64,000 nt of DNA from Sulfitobacter sp. S223 (lineage in GTDB: Bacteria; Pseudomonadota; Alphaproteobacteria; Rhodobacterales; Rhodobacteraceae): the NCBI RefSeq assembly GCF_025143825.1, contig NZ_CP083560.1:3740236-3804235 (forward strand). Reading direction: 5' to 3'. Below the pieces are notes generated by a model. The model did not search any database and was not told the DNA's origin. It saw nothing but the letters and a program-made list of their open reading frames with translations. The position numbers and the translations under genes are program-made. Position 1 is the stretch's first letter. Each line of letters starts with the position of its first letter. Shown here piece by piece: positions 55,714 through 64,000 of this stretch.

Positions 55714-55723
55714 AGCGGATACA
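55702..55723 (-). promoter_or_regulatory. Palindromic operator over the XRE-cupin start codon
   Basis: TGTATCCG (55702-55709) and CGGATACA (55716-55723) form a perfect 8-6-8 inverted repeat. The start codon lies in the spacer/arm (55711-55713), so binding should block the regulator's own expression. The divergent thiolase gene begins 98 bp away and might also be affected. Confidence 0.65.
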
Positions 55724-55820
55724 TGTGCGTGGCAAACTATGGTTGTCAATGACGGAACGTCGCGGCTGACAACGATGCAACAGATTTCTAGGCTGCCGGA
55801 AATATTCAGGGAGAGAACAC

Positions 55821-56999
55821 ATGTCGGACGATATCGTAATTCTGGGCGGTGCACGCACTGCTATTGGTACATTTGGCGGAGCGCTGGCAGGCACACCGAC
55901 GACCACCTTGGGCTCAACAGTTGCTCGCGAAGCACTCAGCCGCGCAGGCGTAGACGCGGCACAAATTGGGCACGTCGTTTTCGGCAATGTCATCAACACC
56001 GAGCCACGCGATATGTATCTTAGCCGTGTGGCAGCTATGGAAGCAGGCGTGCCAGACGCGGTCCCTGCCATGAACGTAAACCGCCTTTGCGGCTCCGGTG
56101 TGCAAGCAATCGTATCCGCCATGCAATCACTGATGTTGGGCGATGCCGATTTTGCGCTCGCCGGTGGTGCCGAGAGCATGAGCCGCGCGCCCTATATCCT
56201 GCCCGCCGCTCGTTGGGGCCAGAAGATGGGCGATGTTGCCTCGCTTGATATGCTGCTTGGCACACTGAACTGCCCGTTCGGCACTGGCCACATGGGCGTC
56301 ACAGCCGAAAACGTAGCAGGCGAGCACGATGTGAACCGTGAGGAGCAGGATGCTTTTGCCATGCTATCGCAAGAGCGCGCAGCGGCGGCTATCGACGCAG
56401 GCCATTTCGCCGAGCAAATCGTGCCAGTGGATGTTCGCAAAGGGCGCGATACCGTAGCCTTTGAAGTAGATGAGCACCCCAAGTCAACCACGCTTGAAAA
56501 ACTCGGCGGTCTGCGACCGGTTTTCAAGAAAGACGGCTCTGTCACGGCTGGTAATGCATCAGGCATCAACGACGGCGCGGCGGCACTTGTCCTTGCGCGC
56601 GCTTCATCTGCCGAGGCTAGCGGACTGCGGCCTTTGGCGCGGATCATTGGTTACGCTCACGCAGGCGTTCGGCCCGAAGTCATGGGAATTGGCCCCATCC
56701 CTGCCGTTACCAAGTTGTTTGAAAAGACTGGCCTGACCGCAAGCGACTTTGACGTGATCGAAAGCAATGAAGCGTTCGCTTCACAGGCGCTGGCCGTGAG
56801 CAAAGCGCTGGGCTTTGACCCTGCGCGGGTCAACCCGAACGGTGGTGCCATTGCATTGGGCCATCCCGTTGGCGCGACGGGCGCGATCATCACAGTCAAA
56901 GCGTTGTATGAGCTGCAACGCATCGGTGGAAAACGCGGATTGATCACCATGTGTATCGGCGGCGGTCAGGGCATTGCGCTGGCGATTGAGCTTATCTGA
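55821..56999 (+). CDS. Acetyl-CoA C-acyltransferase (thiolase)
   Basis: A 392-residue thiolase. Catalytic residues are in place: Cys90 (NVNRLCGSGVQAI), the His in NPNGGAIALGHPVGATGA, and Cys378 (CIGGGQGIA). Probably acetoacetyl-CoA thiolase or a beta-ketoadipyl/3-ketoacyl-CoA thiolase; sequence alone does not decide. It diverges from the XRE regulator of the kbl-tdh operon, which makes acetyl-CoA, so joint control is conceivable. A GGGAGAG site precedes the ATG. Confidence 0.92.
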   Translation: MSDDIVILGGARTAIGTFGGALAGTPTTTLGSTVAREALSRAGVDAAQIGHVVFGNVINTEPRDMYLSRVAAMEAGVPDAVPAMNVNRLCGSGVQAIVSAMQSLMLGDADFALAGGAESMSRAPYILPAARWGQKMGDVASLDMLLGTLNCPFGTGHMGVTAENVAGEHDVNREEQDAFAMLSQERAAAAIDAGHFAEQIVPVDVRKGRDTVAFEVDEHPKSTTLEKLGGLRPVFKKDGSVTAGNASGINDGAAALVLARASSAEASGLRPLARIIGYAHAGVRPEVMGIGPIPAVTKLFEKTGLTASDFDVIESNEAFASQALAVSKALGFDPARVNPNGGAIALGHPVGATGAIITVKALYELQRIGGKRGLITMCIGGGQGIALAIELI

Positions 57000-57016
57000 T
57001 AGCACACCAAATTTTC

Positions 57017-57053
57017 GCCATAGTGGAAGGGCATCAAGCCCTTCCACTATGGC
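57017..57053. terminator. Long hairpin between thiolase and ubiB (bidirectional terminator)
   Basis: A perfect 16-bp stem (57017-57032 with 57038-57053; arms include GGAAGGGC/GCCCTTCC) with loop ATCAA. It lies between two converging genes, with AATTTT before and ATATTTTTA after, so it could end transcription from both sides. Confidence 0.78.
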
Positions 57054-57082
57054 AGGATATTTTTAGCCAAGAAAAATAGGGA

Positions 57083-58615
57083 TCAGGTCAGCGCATCAAT
57101 CAAAGCGATGAGCCCTGTTGCGGCCCCCGCACCAAGGACAGCAGCCAACGCGAGGTAGCGTTTGAACGGCTTGCGTGCTGGAGGCAAGGCGTCGGCCTGA
57201 CGGATCAGGGCAGCTTCGACAAGTGCGGGCAAACGTGGGCCAAACCGCGAAAGTACCCGCGCGGTCTTGGTCAGATCACTGATTACAGCCTTCGGGCCGA
57301 TAGATTTGGTGATATAATCCGTCACAATAGGCGCCGCGACCTGCCAAATGTTCATATGCGGATTAAGCGAACGGGCGACACCTTCAACAACAACCATAGT
57401 ACGCTGAAGCAGGATCAGCTCTGTCCGCGTTTCCATGCCGAAGCGTTCCGTCACCTCGAATAGATAGGCCAGCAGACGGGCCATCGATATACGGTCAGCG
57501 TCCATTCCGAAGATCGGTTCCCCCACAGCGCGCAAGGCGCGGGCGAATTCATCAACGTCTTTATCAGCTGGCACATAGCCAGCTTCAAAGTGGACTTCGG
57601 CGACGCGTTTATAGTCCTTGCGGATAAAGCCGTAGAGGATTTCAGCATAAACGCGGCGAGTGTATTCATCAATGTGACCCATGATGCCGAAGTCGAGCGC
57701 GATAATATTGCCGTTCGCCGCGACCTTAAGATTGCCTTGATGCATGTCCCCGTGAAAGTAGCCATCCCGCAGCGCGTGCTGCAGGAATAGAGCAAGAATA
57801 CGCTCTGACAGTTCCACGCGGTCGTGACCCGCAGCATCGATTGCGGCGTTGTCGCCCATAGGAACGCCTTCGGCCCAACCGAGCGTCATCACGCGGCGGG
57901 CGGAGTGATCCCATTTGATATCGGGGAGCTCAAACCCGGCATCATCCTTGGTGTTGGCTGCATATTCAGACGCAGCCGAGGATTCGAGGCGCAGGTCCAA
58001 CTCACCCCGCACCACGCCATCAAAATGCTCAATCACATCCATAGGCCGCAGGCGGCGGGAACCGGGTGAGAAAAGCTCAACCATACGGGCAGCCAGATAG
58101 AAGGCATCGACGTCTTTTCGAAACGCTTTTTCGATACCAGGACGCAGGACTTTTACAGCGACCGCTTCACCAGTGCTATGCAGCCGCGCCTTGTGCACTT
58201 GCGCAATCGAGGCCGCAGCGACAGGTTCGCTGAACTCGGAGAAGATCGTATTGATCGGCTGGCCTAGCTCTTTTTCGACTTCGGCCTTCGCAACGGCGAC
58301 AGGAAAGGGGGGCAACTGGTCCTGAAGAACGCGCAATTGTAGCGCCATCTCATCCCCCACCACATCAGGGCGGGTCGAAAGGATTTGCCCAAATTTGATA
58401 TACGCAGGGCCCAGCGCCGTCAGCGCGCGGGTAGCGGGCTGAAGGGCGGGATCACCCTTGTAGCCCAACGGCTTGAACGGAATCGCAAGGGTGCGGGCAA
58501 CAAAACGCACAGCTTTTGGCGCTTCAAAAGCGTCCAGAACAAAGTTCATCGCGCCGGTACGTTCCAACGTTGCGCCGGTGCGGATCAAACGCCAGATATT
58601 GTGTGGGCCACGCAT
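57083..58615 (-). CDS. ubiB: Ubiquinone biosynthesis protein UbiB (ABC1/ADCK family)
   Basis: A 510-residue atypical kinase-like protein needed for aerobic ubiquinone synthesis. The family KxGQ motif is AYIKFGQILSTRPDVVG; the ATP-binding Lys lies in AVKVLRPGIEKAF; and GDMHQGNLKVAANGNIIALDFGIMGH carries the catalytic-loop and metal-binding residues. Two hydrophobic segments at the C-terminus anchor it to the membrane. It follows ubiE immediately (stop and start adjacent), so the two ubiquinone genes are co-transcribed. Confidence 0.95.
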   Translation of the reverse strand: MRGPHNIWRLIRTGATLERTGAMNFVLDAFEAPKAVRFVARTLAIPFKPLGYKGDPALQPATRALTALGPAYIKFGQILSTRPDVVGDEMALQLRVLQDQLPPFPVAVAKAEVEKELGQPINTIFSEFSEPVAAASIAQVHKARLHSTGEAVAVKVLRPGIEKAFRKDVDAFYLAARMVELFSPGSRRLRPMDVIEHFDGVVRGELDLRLESSAASEYAANTKDDAGFELPDIKWDHSARRVMTLGWAEGVPMGDNAAIDAAGHDRVELSERILALFLQHALRDGYFHGDMHQGNLKVAANGNIIALDFGIMGHIDEYTRRVYAEILYGFIRKDYKRVAEVHFEAGYVPADKDVDEFARALRAVGEPIFGMDADRISMARLLAYLFEVTERFGMETRTELILLQRTMVVVEGVARSLNPHMNIWQVAAPIVTDYITKSIGPKAVISDLTKTARVLSRFGPRLPALVEAALIRQADALPPARKPFKRYLALAAVLGAGAATGLIALIDALT

Positions 58616-59359
58616 TTAGATTTTCCAACCTGAGTGAAGCGCAGCGATGCCCATGGTCAGGTTCCGGTACTTCGCATTCCCAAAACCTGCTTCACGCACC
58701 ATACCAAGGAAGGTGTCCTGATCGGGAAAATTGCGGATTGATTCGACGAGGTACTGATAGCTGTCGCGGTCATTTGCGATCATCTGCCCCATGCGCGGGA
58801 TGACATTGAAACTATAAAGATCGTAAGCTTTTTGCATCATGGGGTTCGGCAGTTGTGAAAACTCCAGCACCATCAATCGGCCACCTGGCCTGAGCACACG
58901 GTAAGCTTCGTTCAGGGCTACCTGGGGTCGCGTCACGTTCCGAATGCCAAAGGAAATGGTATAAACGTCGAATGTGTTGTCCTCAAAGGGCAGGTCCATC
59001 GCATCACCGACGACCCAATCCAGACTGTCTTGCATTGCTTCGGCTTCGGCGCGTTTGCGGCCTTCGATCAACATACCTTCGGTCAAGTCACAAACCGTGG
59101 CATGACCATGCCCTGCGCGGTTGAGAAACTTGAAAGACACATCCCCTGTACCACCAGCCACATCCAACAGCTTTTGGCCGGGACGTGGGGCCAGCCAGTC
59201 CATCATCGCTTCTTTCCAGATGCGGTGGATGCCCATGCTCATGACGTCATTCATGATGTCGTATTTGTTGGCGACGTCCGTAAAGAGACTGCGGACCTTG
59301 CCCGCTTTCTCGTCCTCTCGGATGGTTTGGGCGCCGAAATGGGTGGTCTTGTCGGTCAT
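58616..59359 (-). CDS. ubiE: Ubiquinone/menaquinone methyltransferase UbiE
   Basis: A 247-residue SAM-dependent C-methyltransferase. SAM motif I is [16 protein letters not shown]; the family signature [20 protein letters not shown] and [34 protein letters not shown] follow. It methylates the quinone ring in ubiquinone synthesis. It is divergent from mutM with an 81-bp gap and overlaps functionally with ubiB downstream. Confidence 0.96.
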   Translation of the reverse strand: MTDKTTHFGAQTIREDEKAGKVRSLFTDVANKYDIMNDVMSMGIHRIWKEAMMDWLAPRPGQKLLDVAGGTGDVSFKFLNRAGHGHATVCDLTEGMLIEGRKRAEAEAMQDSLDWVVGDAMDLPFEDNTFDVYTISFGIRNVTRPQVALNEAYRVLRPGGRLMVLEFSQLPNPMMQKAYDLYSFNVIPRMGQMIANDRDSYQYLVESIRNFPDQDTFLGMVREAGFGNAKYRNLTMGIAALHSGWKI

Positions 59360-59440
59360 GGGCTTGGTCCTGATCTTGTCTATGACGGGATATAGCCTCA
59401 GAACAGCAGATACAAACCGCCATTTGCCGCAGGAGCCGTC

Positions 59441-60292
59441 ATGCCGGAATTACCCGAAGTCGAAACAGTCCGTCGTGGGCTGGCGCCTGTCATGGAAGGC
59501 GTCATGATTGTGCGTGCAGATGTGAATCGGCCCGACTTGCGGTGGCCCTTTCCCGACAACATGGCAAAGCGGTTAACAGGCCAGCGGGTGGAGCGATTGC
59601 GCCGAAGGTCCAAATACATCCTTGCCGATCTAAGCTCTGGCGAGACGCTGCTGATACATCTGGGAATGTCAGGGCGGATGCTGGTGTCAGGTGATCCATT
59701 GGGCAATTTTGTGCATGATCACCCCGCAGCTGAGAAACATGACCATGTGGTGTTTCATATGGAGAACGGTGCCCGGATCACGTTCAATGATCCGCGCCGC
59801 TTTGGCGCAATGGATTTGATGCCAACAGCGACAGCACAAGAACATAAGCTATTGGCGGTTCTTGGGCCGGAGCCCTTGGGCAATGATTTTCACGAGTCGA
59901 TTCTCTGCGATGCGTTTGAAGGGCGAAATACACCCGTTAAATCAGCACTGCTGGACCAGCGTATTGTTGCAGGATTGGGCAATATCTATGTTTGTGAGAC
60001 GCTTTTTAGGGCAGGTATCAGCCCAAAGCGCAAAGCGGGACGTATTGCCACAGCGCGGGTTGCAGCAATGGTTCCCATCATTCGCGCAGTGCTAGAAGAG
60101 GCGATCGAAGCTGGCGGTTCATCCTTGCGTGATTTTCGGCAAGCCGATGGTGAGCTTGGATATTTCCAGCATTCCTTCGACGTTTACGGTAGGGAAGGCG
60201 GGCCTTGCCGACGTGACGGATGTGAGGGAACCATTGCCCGCATTGTGCAATCCGGACGGTCATCTTTCTACTGTCCAGTATGTCAAAGATAA
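59441..60292 (+). CDS. mutM: Formamidopyrimidine-DNA glycosylase
   Basis: A 283-residue base-excision repair enzyme removing 8-oxoguanine. The N-terminus [14 protein letters not shown] has the catalytic Pro2 and Glu3; [11 protein letters not shown] has the conserved Lys. A C-terminal zinc finger (C-x4-C ... CPVC) follows. The helix-two-turn-helix region [15 protein letters not shown] is intact. It is followed by an enoyl-CoA hydratase gene and rpsT, the usual alphaproteobacterial order near dnaA. Confidence 0.97.
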   Translation: MPELPEVETVRRGLAPVMEGVMIVRADVNRPDLRWPFPDNMAKRLTGQRVERLRRRSKYILADLSSGETLLIHLGMSGRMLVSGDPLGNFVHDHPAAEKHDHVVFHMENGARITFNDPRRFGAMDLMPTATAQEHKLLAVLGPEPLGNDFHESILCDAFEGRNTPVKSALLDQRIVAGLGNIYVCETLFRAGISPKRKAGRIATARVAAMVPIIRAVLEEAIEAGGSSLRDFRQADGELGYFQHSFDVYGREGGPCRRDGCEGTIARIVQSGRSSFYCPVCQR

Positions 60293-60354
60293 CTTGAACC
60301 GCCTCACGCGCATGTTATGCAAGCCGTCAAAGCAACAGCAAAGGGCCGCATCAA

Positions 60355-61131
60355 ATGGCTTATGAAACGATCATCCTCGACGTCGAAAACCATGTGGCAA
60401 CGGTGACGCTTAACCGGCCCGATGCATTGAACGCGTTGAATGATCAATTGATGACCGAACTGGCAGACAGCCTCAAAGCCTGCCAAGATAACGAAAAGGT
60501 GCGGTGCATCATCATCACCGGTTCTGAAAAAGCTTTTGCTGCAGGTGCCGACATTGCGATGATGAAGGAAAAATCTTTTGTCGACGCATTCGCGGGTGAT
60601 CTGTTCACCGCTGAGACAGACCAGATCATGCGAGTGCGCAAGCCAATCATCGCAGCCGTATCCGGCTATGCGCTGGGCGGCGGCTGTGAGTTGGCGATGA
60701 TGTGTGATTTTATCATCTGCTCCGAAACCGCGAAATTCGGCCAGCCTGAAATCAACCTTGGCGTTGTTGCCGGCATTGGCGGCACACAGCGACTGACGCG
60801 GATCGTGGGCAAATCAAAAGCAATGGACATGAACCTGACCGGCCGTTTTATGGATGCCGATGAGGCAGAGCGCTCCGGTCTCGTCTCTCGCGTGGTACCT
60901 GTTAAAAAGCTGATTGACGAAGCACAGGCAGCCGCACAAAAAATCGCCGAGAAGTCGATGATCTCTGCCATGGTTGTTAAAGAAGCCGTGAACCGCGCGT
61001 ACGAAGTACCGCTGCGCGAAGGCCTGCTGTTTGAACGTCGCATGTTCCACGCGCTGTTTGCCACCGAAGATCAGGAAGAAGGCATGGGCGCGTTTCTTGA
61101 GAAGCGCGAAGCGCAATTCAGGGATAAGTAA
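60355..61131 (+). CDS. Enoyl-CoA hydratase (crotonase family)
   Basis: A 258-residue crotonase. The oxyanion-hole segments are AAGADIAMM and [67 protein letters not shown] carries the catalytic Glu region of short-chain enoyl-CoA hydratases. It hydrates trans-2-enoyl-CoA in fatty-acid breakdown. It lies 62 bp downstream of mutM on the same strand. Confidence 0.93.
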   Translation: MAYETIILDVENHVATVTLNRPDALNALNDQLMTELADSLKACQDNEKVRCIIITGSEKAFAAGADIAMMKEKSFVDAFAGDLFTAETDQIMRVRKPIIAAVSGYALGGGCELAMMCDFIICSETAKFGQPEINLGVVAGIGGTQRLTRIVGKSKAMDMNLTGRFMDADEAERSGLVSRVVPVKKLIDEAQAAAQKIAEKSMISAMVVKEAVNRAYEVPLREGLLFERRMFHALFATEDQEEGMGAFLEKREAQFRDK

Positions 61132-61215
61132 GACCTTAGGGCGACCCGGCCCAAAGAAATATCTGACCCCGTGTCCGTTGGCGGTGCGGGGCAGCACCAC
61201 CCAGAAGCCCGAAGC

Positions 61216-61584
61216 ATGATTAAATCGCCTTCTATCTTTTGTAAGCTGCTTACGTCTTTCGCATTGATCATTGCGATGGCTGCTTCAGGTTTGGCACATG
61301 CTGGCGTACGTCCCCCCGCGCTTTCCCCCGACCTTGCAGAATATGTTCTGGCTGGCGGTTCTTTGGCTGACATCTGTGGTTATGCAGGTGAACAAGAGGG
61401 TGCACAGGGCCAAAAATGTGAGGCGTGCCGATTGATCGGTGCGGCCCTGGTCCCCCGCATCTGCCACGGCGTCCCAATAGTCCTTTCCGACCAAACACGC
61501 GTACTGACGTTCGCGGCCAAACGTCTCCACCAGCAACATCCGCTTGATCCAGCCCGACAGACACGCGCCCCACCCCAAGCCTGA
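61216..61584 (+). CDS. Small secreted Cys-containing protein, DUF2946-like
   Basis: A 122-residue protein with a signal peptide or membrane anchor (residues ~8-30, ending AHA). The mature part has ADICGYAGEQ and KCEACRLIGAALVPRIC, i.e. a CxxC motif and two further Cys; DUF2946-type proteins show a comparable Cys pattern and are often near metal or heme functions. This link is inference. The ATG at 61216 is preferred because the 15 residues of the longer frame would precede the signal. The PepSY gene follows 64 bp downstream, same strand. Confidence 0.65.
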   Translation: MIKSPSIFCKLLTSFALIIAMAASGLAHAGVRPPALSPDLAEYVLAGGSLADICGYAGEQEGAQGQKCEACRLIGAALVPRICHGVPIVLSDQTRVLTFAAKRLHQQHPLDPARQTRAPPQA

Positions 61585-61648
61585 CCTCATCCATCAGAGT
61601 TCAAATTTCACCCGCTGACACGCGGGTCTATCGGCTTGGAGCCCCCTT

Positions 61649-63037
61649 ATGACATCGACAGACATCAATGCGCAGCCCGAAGGGCGCGTGAATAAACTAT
61701 ATTTCGCAGCATGGCGCTGGCACTTTTACACTGGCCTCTTTGTTATTCCTTTCCTCACCACTTTGGCGGTTACCGGCATGGCGATGCTGTGGATCGCATG
61801 GATTGACGGGCGCGACGGGGAACGCACTTTGGTCGCCCCGCAGGAAATCACGCAACCGGTATCAGCACAGGCAGAGGCCGCTGTTGCAGCGATTCCCGAT
61901 GGTGTGCTGAAGCAATACGTTGCACCGCGCACGAATGATGTAGCCGCGCTGTTTCGCGTAGATGCAGATGGCGACGCCACAATGGTCGCCGTCGATCCCT
62001 ATACCGCGCAGGTTATCGAGACATTCCCTCGCCGCAGTGGTTGGTACGACTTTGTCGACAACATTCACAGCGATCTGATGCTGGGCGTCACCGGTGACCG
62101 GATGATTGAAACAGCCGCATCCCTTTCCTTGGTACTGATCGCGACGGGCCTCTATATGTGGTGGCCCCGCGAAGCCGGATGGCGCCGCGCGCTGGTTCCA
62201 AGTTTTGCCCGCGGGCGCGCTTTGTGGAAATCACTGCACGGGGTTGTTGGCATCTGGCTGTCTGTCTTTCTGGTGTTTTTCCTAATCTCTGGCCTTGCGT
62301 GGTCGGGGATCTGGGGTGGCAAGATGGTCCAGGCCTGGAGCCAGTTCCCCGCAGAGAAGTGGGACGCCGTGCCTTTGTCGGATGATATTCACGCCAGCAT
62401 GAACCACGACCGCCGCGAAGTCCCATGGGCCCTTGAGCAAACACCCATGCCCGCATCTGGCAGTGATGTCGGTGCTACCGGAGTGGAAAACGGCGCTGTA
62501 ACGCTTGATACCGTGGACGCACTTGCACGCGAGATCGGCTTTGACGCCCGTTATCAGCTGAACGTCCCCCAATCCGAGACAGGCGTCTGGACGCTTAGCC
62601 GCGATTCCATGAACACCGATAGCACCGATCCGATGTCTGATCGCACGGTCCACGTGGATCAGTTCACTGGCAAAATTCTGGCCGATGTACGCTACGAGGA
62701 CTACTCGCTTGCGGGTAAAGCAATGGCTGTTGGCATTGCGCTGCACATGGGAACCTTGGGGTTGTGGAGCGTTGTCGCAAATACGCTCGTTTGCCTGTCG
62801 GTTCTTTTCCTCTGTGTAAGCTCGGTCATACTTTGGTGGAAGCGTCGCCCGGCGCACGCCGGCCGCCTGTCCGCACCGCCGATGCCGAAAGAACTGCCCT
62901 TGTGGCAGGGCGCTGTCCTTGTCGGTTTGGCCGTATCAATGGCATTTCCGATGGCAGGCTTGGCGCTGTTGGCGGTGCTTACAGTGGATACGCTGATTCT
63001 TTCCAGGCTTCCCAAAGTGCGTCAAAGCCTGACCTAA
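61649..63037 (+). CDS. PepSY-associated membrane protein
   Basis: A 462-residue inner-membrane protein. It starts with the PepSY-TM pattern YFAAWRWHFYTGLFVIPFLTTLAVTGMAMLWIAW, then has a periplasmic loop (~60-145) containing PepSY-like VDPYTAQVIETFPRR. The second and third helices lie near ~150-170 and ~195-220 (LHGVVGIWLSVFLVFFLISGLAWSGIW). Further helices occur at ~370-400 and ~415-450. Conserved His residues in helices (RWHFYTG, IHSDLML, LHGVVG, LHMGTLG) could bind heme, as in siderophore-reductase-like relatives; this is inference. Confidence 0.87.
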   Translation: MTSTDINAQPEGRVNKLYFAAWRWHFYTGLFVIPFLTTLAVTGMAMLWIAWIDGRDGERTLVAPQEITQPVSAQAEAAVAAIPDGVLKQYVAPRTNDVAALFRVDADGDATMVAVDPYTAQVIETFPRRSGWYDFVDNIHSDLMLGVTGDRMIETAASLSLVLIATGLYMWWPREAGWRRALVPSFARGRALWKSLHGVVGIWLSVFLVFFLISGLAWSGIWGGKMVQAWSQFPAEKWDAVPLSDDIHASMNHDRREVPWALEQTPMPASGSDVGATGVENGAVTLDTVDALAREIGFDARYQLNVPQSETGVWTLSRDSMNTDSTDPMSDRTVHVDQFTGKILADVRYEDYSLAGKAMAVGIALHMGTLGLWSVVANTLVCLSVLFLCVSSVILWWKRRPAHAGRLSAPPMPKELPLWQGAVLVGLAVSMAFPMAGLALLAVLTVDTLILSRLPKVRQSLT

Positions 63038-63043
63038 CAATGA

Positions 63044-63074
63044 TTGCGCGCCGCTTGGCTATGGCGGCGCGCAA
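63044..63074 (+). terminator. Stem-loop after the PepSY gene
   Basis: A perfect 11-bp stem TTGCGCGCCGC (63044-63054) / GCGGCGCGCAA (63064-63074) with a 9-base loop, beginning 7 bp after the stop. No T-tract. The rest of the 209-bp gap to rpsT holds another stem CTCCC-ATGC-GGGAG and presumably the rpsT promoter. Confidence 0.65.
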
Positions 63075-63246
63075 CACACTTCAGCGCTTTGCGACATGCT
63101 TGCCTTTACAAGCACACCCAATTCCCGCTATAGGCCGCAGCATACATGCGCGTGCAGCCCGCTCAGGCTAGAATCACCTATCGGTGTCCTCCCATGCGGG
63201 AGCGATTGCACGCTTTGACACGATATAAATTGATAGGATGATCCTC

Positions 63247-63510
63247 ATGGCAAACACACCTCAGGCAAAAAAACGCGCCCGCCAGAATGAAAAGCGTTTC
63301 GCAGTAAACAAAGCACGACGTTCGCGTATCCGTACTTTTATCCGTAAGGTCGAAGAAGCAATCGAATCAGGCGTAAAAGAAGATGCCGTTGCGGCACTTC
63401 GCGCAGCTCAGCCAGAACTGATGCGCGGCGTCACAAAAGGCGTTTACCACAAGAACACAGCATCGCGTAAAATGTCGCGCCTTGCCGCACGGGTAAAAGC
63501 AATCGCCTAA
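63247..63510 (+). CDS. rpsT: 30S ribosomal protein S20
   Basis: An 87-residue basic ribosomal protein. It begins [39 protein letters not shown] and ends [20 protein letters not shown], typical S20. The ATG at 63247 is chosen; the frame's earlier ATG (63238) would add only MIL. It binds 16S rRNA. In alphaproteobacteria rpsT normally lies just upstream of dnaA, which places the right edge of this window next to the probable chromosome initiator gene. Confidence 0.97.
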   Translation: MANTPQAKKRARQNEKRFAVNKARRSRIRTFIRKVEEAIESGVKEDAVAALRAAQPELMRGVTKGVYHKNTASRKMSRLAARVKAIA

Positions 63511-63532
63511 ATCCCCGTCAAAGCTATTTTAT

Positions 63533-63568
63533 ACAGGCGTCACCAATGGTGGCGCCTGTGTTGTTTTT
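63533..63568 (+). terminator. Rho-independent terminator after rpsT
   Basis: A 12-bp stem (63533-63544 with 63548-63559, one G-U pair, loop AAT) is followed by GTTGTTTTT. It begins 22 bp after the rpsT stop. Confidence 0.88.
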
Positions 63569-64000
63569 GCGCCCCCATTCTGGGGGTCACGAGATTCTTT
63601 TTCAGCAAAGTCCGAGTCAACAAATAAGTTATGTTGAACCGTCCTGCGCAGCCTTGGTAGTTAGAGTGAGCGAGTCACATCGCGGGGGGACAGACCCGAT
63701 CATCTAACGCTATTTTGCTAGAGGTAGCTGAACGATAAGAGGGTCTCTTTCCATACCCAGCAGGGTTTTCGGAAAGAGTTGCAGATGCTGCTGCCAGCAC
63801 ATTTGCCTGTCACGATTTTAGAACGGTGTCGTTCGACGGTCTTGGTGCATTTCGCGCCTCGCTGTCGCGTGCACTTTAGGTATTGTCCGAAGGACTAGGC
63901 CGGCTTCCGAAGGGACCGGGACGGTCTGTTTTGTCTATTCGGTCGATCAGGTCGGGGTATTGTCGCAGTCGGCGGCGTAAATGATGGCGGTGGGTAAAGA
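63569..64000. other. Hairpin-rich region between rpsT and the window edge
   Basis: No credible full gene. Visible symmetry: CCCCC/GGGGG (63572-63586); TCAACA/TGTTGA (63617-63637); CTCTTTCC/GGAAAGAG (63745-63778) with an inner CCC/GGG; and near 63890-63930 GTCC-GAA-GGAC followed by CCGG-c-TTCC-GAA-GGGA-c-CCGG. The density of stems suggests a transcribed structured RNA or a dnaA control region. I found no TTATCCACA-type DnaA box and no AT-rich unwinding stretch, so a replication origin is not supported here. Confidence 0.45.
63876..64000 (-). CDS. Possible 3' end of a minus-strand gene entering from the right (uncertain)
   Basis: Reading leftward from the window edge, one frame stays open for about 41 codons to a TAA at 63876-63878. 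It reads like a protein tail (LRRRLRQYPDLIDRIDKTD then PGPFGSRPSPSDNT). It overlaps the hairpins at 63890-63930, so it may be chance. No family is recognised. Confidence 0.25.
   Translation of the reverse strand, partial: FTHRHHLRRRLRQYPDLIDRIDKTDRPGPFGSRPSPSDNT

Noticed and set aside
63511..64000. Chromosome replication origin
   Set aside because: No DnaA-box cluster and no AT-rich unwinding region could be seen, despite the expected closeness to dnaA.
1..64000. CRISPR arrays, tRNA or rRNA genes, insertion sequences, prophage
   Set aside because: No regularly spaced repeats, no cloverleaf with a typical T-loop, and no transposase or integrase motif was noticed while reading both strands.

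Overview
The window looks like chromosomal DNA of a marine alphaproteobacterium of the order Rhodobacterales (Roseobacter group). This rests on a flagellar locus with FlaF, FlbT, a DUF1217 protein and a very short FlgA; Hint-domain secreted proteins; an N-succinyl (DapD/DapE) lysine pathway; and the order ubiB-ubiE / mutM-enoyl-CoA hydratase-rpsT, which in alphaproteobacteria normally lies just before dnaA. No rRNA, tRNA, CRISPR array, intact insertion sequence or prophage was seen. Coding density is high and many genes overlap by 1-4 bp.

Region 1 (1-18796) is a flagellar gene cluster. The tail of motA is coupled to a large periplasmic protein of unknown function. Then come flhA-fliR-flhB and a FliJ-like coiled-coil gene (+), followed by fliL-flgH-flgA-flgG-flgF-fliQ-fliE-flgC-flgB (-). 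fliI (+) diverges from flgB. Next on the minus strand are DUF1217-flbT-flaF-flagellin and flgN/flgJ-like genes, and then fliK-flgD (+). Together these supply export-apparatus parts, rod, L-ring, hook assembly factors and filament.

Region 2 (18793-31292) is a polyamine island. It holds a FAD oxidase of the PuuB type and a putrescine ABC importer of PotFGHI type (-), a putrescine:pyruvate aminotransferase-like gene (+), and a second complete polyamine-type ABC importer (+) whose permeases are unusually enlarged. The divergent control region carries two near-identical operator-like sites.

Region 3 (31281-47136) is housekeeping and envelope: lytic transglycosylase, WYL regulator, RNase R, a DUF2064 glycosyltransferase-like gene, a GNAT gene, dapE, two Hint-domain proteins behind a hairpin-rich leader, two small unknown genes, dapD, a LOG-family nucleosidase, rlmN, an IalB-family protein and an asparaginase.

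Region 4 (47139-51794) is serine biosynthesis. serB diverges from serC-serA; serC has a leader resembling the serC RNA motif, and a large hairpin lies between serC and serA. A metallophosphatase follows.

Region 5 (51810-56999) holds an APP1-type phosphatase, the threonine-degrading pair kbl-tdh under a likely XRE-cupin regulator with a shared operator, and a thiolase. Region 6 (57083-64000) holds ubiB-ubiE, mutM, an enoyl-CoA hydratase, a small Cys-containing secreted protein with a PepSY membrane protein, and rpsT with a strong terminator. It ends in a 430-bp hairpin-rich stretch that probably leads to dnaA outside the window.

All function calls come from reading protein motifs, gene order and sequence symmetry. 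No database search was run.
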